Source: UBA7672 sp964529555 (GTDB taxonomy: Bacteria > Pseudomonadota > Alphaproteobacteria > Caulobacterales > Hyphomonadaceae). Taken from it: DNA of 34,161 nt. Position 1 is the stretch's first letter. Every line of letters begins with the position of its first letter. The notes under the pieces were generated by a model that made no database searches, was not told the DNA's origin, and was given only the letters and a program-made list of their open reading frames with translations. This document shows positions 33,096 through 34,161 of this stretch, piece by piece. The stretch lies in assembly GCA_964529555.1 (NCBI GenBank), contig CAZGWV010000030.1:1-34161 (forward strand). Reading direction: 5' to 3'. A program made the position numbers and the translations under genes.

Positions 33096-33112
33096 GGCGC
33101 CGTTTCGGCGCC
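33096..33112 (+). terminator. Hairpin after phaB
   Basis: GGCGCCG-TTT-CGGCGCC forms a perfect seven-base stem 37 bp beyond the phaB stop. It lacks a T-run on the plus strand, so it may be a weak or factor-dependent end. A second stem (GCCCCA/TGGGGC, 33182-33203) follows before the next gene. Confidence 0.45.
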
Positions 33113-33252
33113 ACGCCTCGAAAAGAGTCTCTAAGGACCTGATTTCGTTGGGTCTGCGAGCCTTGCGCCTGCCGCTGAAAGGCCCCATCGTCCTCCGTGG
33201 GGCTCTCGTTGCGAACAAAGAATTGCCCTGTTTTCCGTGCCATATGGCGGGG

Positions 33253-34038
33253 ATGAAGGTGAAGGCATCTCAGTGGCTGGCGGCAAAAGCCGCATCAGGG
33301 ATCGCAGTAGCGATTGTGCTCGGGCTCGGCGCCGCCGCCCCGGCCTTCGCTCAGTCGCCTGACATGCCGCCGCCGACCTTCGCCACCACACGCAGCCAGG
33401 TTTCCAGTCTTCCGCCCGGCGCCGTCCGCTATGACGACCTCGGCTCGCCCAGCGGCGGCTTCCTGCTCGAACAGCGCGGCGCGATGGTGCTGCTGCAACT
33501 CGACGGCACGGGCGAAGTCATCCCGCTGGTTCCCGTCTCGGGCACGCGCGGCGAAACGGTTTTCATGGATTATCGCGGCCGCACCATGCTCAAGGTGACC
33601 AAGGCGGGCGGTGTCGTCTCCTATCTGCATGACGCTCGCGGCATGCCGGCGGACCCGCGTCAGGGCTATCTGCCGCCGCTGTCTGCGCCGGCGATGACGG
33701 CGGCGCTCGATACCATGCGCGAGAGCGCGGTCAGCGAACTGACCAAGTTGGCCGGCCACGACGTCACGGTCTGGGGCACGCAATCCTTCACGACGCGCGA
33801 GGCCTTCGCGGCGGATGCGCTCAGCATCCTCGTGCTCGGCGTGCGCAACGCCAACGGACATGCGGGCCGCGCTGCGGCGAAGATCGAGAAAGTCACCCTG
33901 CGCCGCGGCAAGGCTCCGCGTGTGGCATTCGACGACGGCGAACTGATCATCGAGGTAAACCCCGACGATCCGTGGAGCGGCCGCGTGACGCCGGACGACG
34001 TCAGCCGCGTGCTGACCCAGTCGCGCAACGCCGGCTGA
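33253..34038 (+). CDS. Exported DUF4908-like protein
   Basis: This 261-residue protein has a signal peptide (residues 1-33, KVKASQWLAAKAAS...APAFA-Q). The mature part contains VRYDDLGSPSGGFLLEQRGA and VLLQLDGTGEVIPLVPVSGT, then GETVFMDYRGRTMLKVTKAG. This beta-rich pattern resembles DUF4908 proteins of Caulobacterales, which are uncharacterised; the family name is from memory. A C-terminal alpha/beta part follows. The start is uncertain between ATG 33244 and 33253, neither with a strong Shine-Dalgarno signal. It lies downstream of phaB but separated by 193 bp with hairpins, so it is probably independent. Confidence 0.65.
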   Translation: MKVKASQWLAAKAASGIAVAIVLGLGAAAPAFAQSPDMPPPTFATTRSQVSSLPPGAVRYDDLGSPSGGFLLEQRGAMVLLQLDGTGEVIPLVPVSGTRGETVFMDYRGRTMLKVTKAGGVVSYLHDARGMPADPRQGYLPPLSAPAMTAALDTMRESAVSELTKLAGHDVTVWGTQSFTTREAFAADALSILVLGVRNANGHAGRAAAKIEKVTLRRGKAPRVAFDDGELIIEVNPDDPWSGRVTPDDVSRVLTQSRNAG

Positions 34039-34043
34039 TCCGG

Positions 34044-34161
34044 TCAGCGTCCCGGCGACGCCATCATAAACTCCGCACAGTCGAAGCTCGGTGAGTGCGC
34101 TCCATCCTTCGCCGCAATGCGCAGCGTCTCGCGATACCAGCCCCCTTCGAGATGCGGCTGC
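34044..34161 (-). CDS. 3' end of an unidentified minus-strand gene
   Basis: Thirty-eight codons remain open to the window edge and end at the TGA at 34044-34046. The visible end reads QPHLEGGWYRETLRIAAKDG, then AHSPSFDCAEFMMASPGR. The PHxEGGWYRET part recalls the start of cupin_5 (DUF985) proteins, but those continue for about 130 more residues, so either the identity is different or the gene is truncated here. It converges with the DUF4908-like gene, 5 bp apart. Confidence 0.45.
   Translation of the reverse strand, partial: QPHLEGGWYRETLRIAAKDGAHSPSFDCAEFMMASPGR

Overview
The window is GC-rich, densely coded alphaproteobacterial DNA. The flagellar gene order and its regulators point to a Caulobacterales-type organism (Caulobacteraceae or Hyphomonadaceae-like). 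A SciP-type DUF1153 protein, an FlbD-type sigma-54 activator and a fliF-fliG-flbE-fliN-flbD operon stand together, as known from Caulobacter crescentus. Two runs of exactly 100 N (21395-21494 and 26558-26657) show that this is a gapped draft scaffold, so order across the gaps is provisional and the genes at the first gap are cut.

Layout. 1-418 is non-coding and repeat-rich. 419-2210 (minus) holds an SPFH/band-7 membrane protein followed by methionine aminopeptidase. 2497-6453 (minus) is flhA-flhF-flhG: export gate plus flagellar placement and number control. A REP/BIME-like inverted repeat pair lies at 6501-6622. 6677-11956 (minus) is fliF-fliG-fliH(flbE)-fliN-flbD: MS ring, switch, export ATPase regulator and late-gene activator. 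Two near-consensus CtrA boxes lie upstream of fliF. sciP sits at 12131-12400. 12634-16127 (minus) is fliK-flgD-flgE (hook). 16591-19642 (plus) is flgK-flgL (hook-filament junction). Between these two divergent operons I find two good -24/-12 sigma-54 promoters pointing outward and a cluster of CGGCAA motifs that are candidate FlbD sites.

After the flagellar block come a secreted tannase/feruloyl-esterase family protein, a truncated oxidoreductase-like gene and gap 1. A compact minus-strand cluster follows: RHH antitoxin, RelE/ParE toxin, a protein with an HEPN-like R-x4-H motif, and a zinc-ribbon protein cut by the gap. Then come mnmA, a small exported protein and a six-helix membrane protein. 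An enoyl-CoA hydratase family protein precedes gap 2. A thiolase, a Rid-family protein, a short endonuclease V-like protein, a zinc alcohol dehydrogenase and a DUF2332 protein run on the plus strand. The end carries phaR, divergent from phaB (polyhydroxybutyrate metabolism), a DUF4908-like exported protein, and the end of one more minus-strand gene.

How it fits together. The first 20 kb reads as a nearly complete flagellar regulatory hierarchy: CtrA (not in the window) would start the fliF operon, which makes the basal body and FlbD. FlbD with sigma-54 would then fire the divergent hook and junction operons, while SciP restrains CtrA-driven genes. The second half is mainly carbon-storage and acyl-CoA metabolism plus accessory genes. 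I see no rRNA, tRNA, CRISPR array, phage or insertion sequence, and nothing I could defend as a wholly new system. The most informative unexplained parts are the 16.1-16.6 kb regulatory region and the toxin-antitoxin/HEPN-like cluster beside gap 1.
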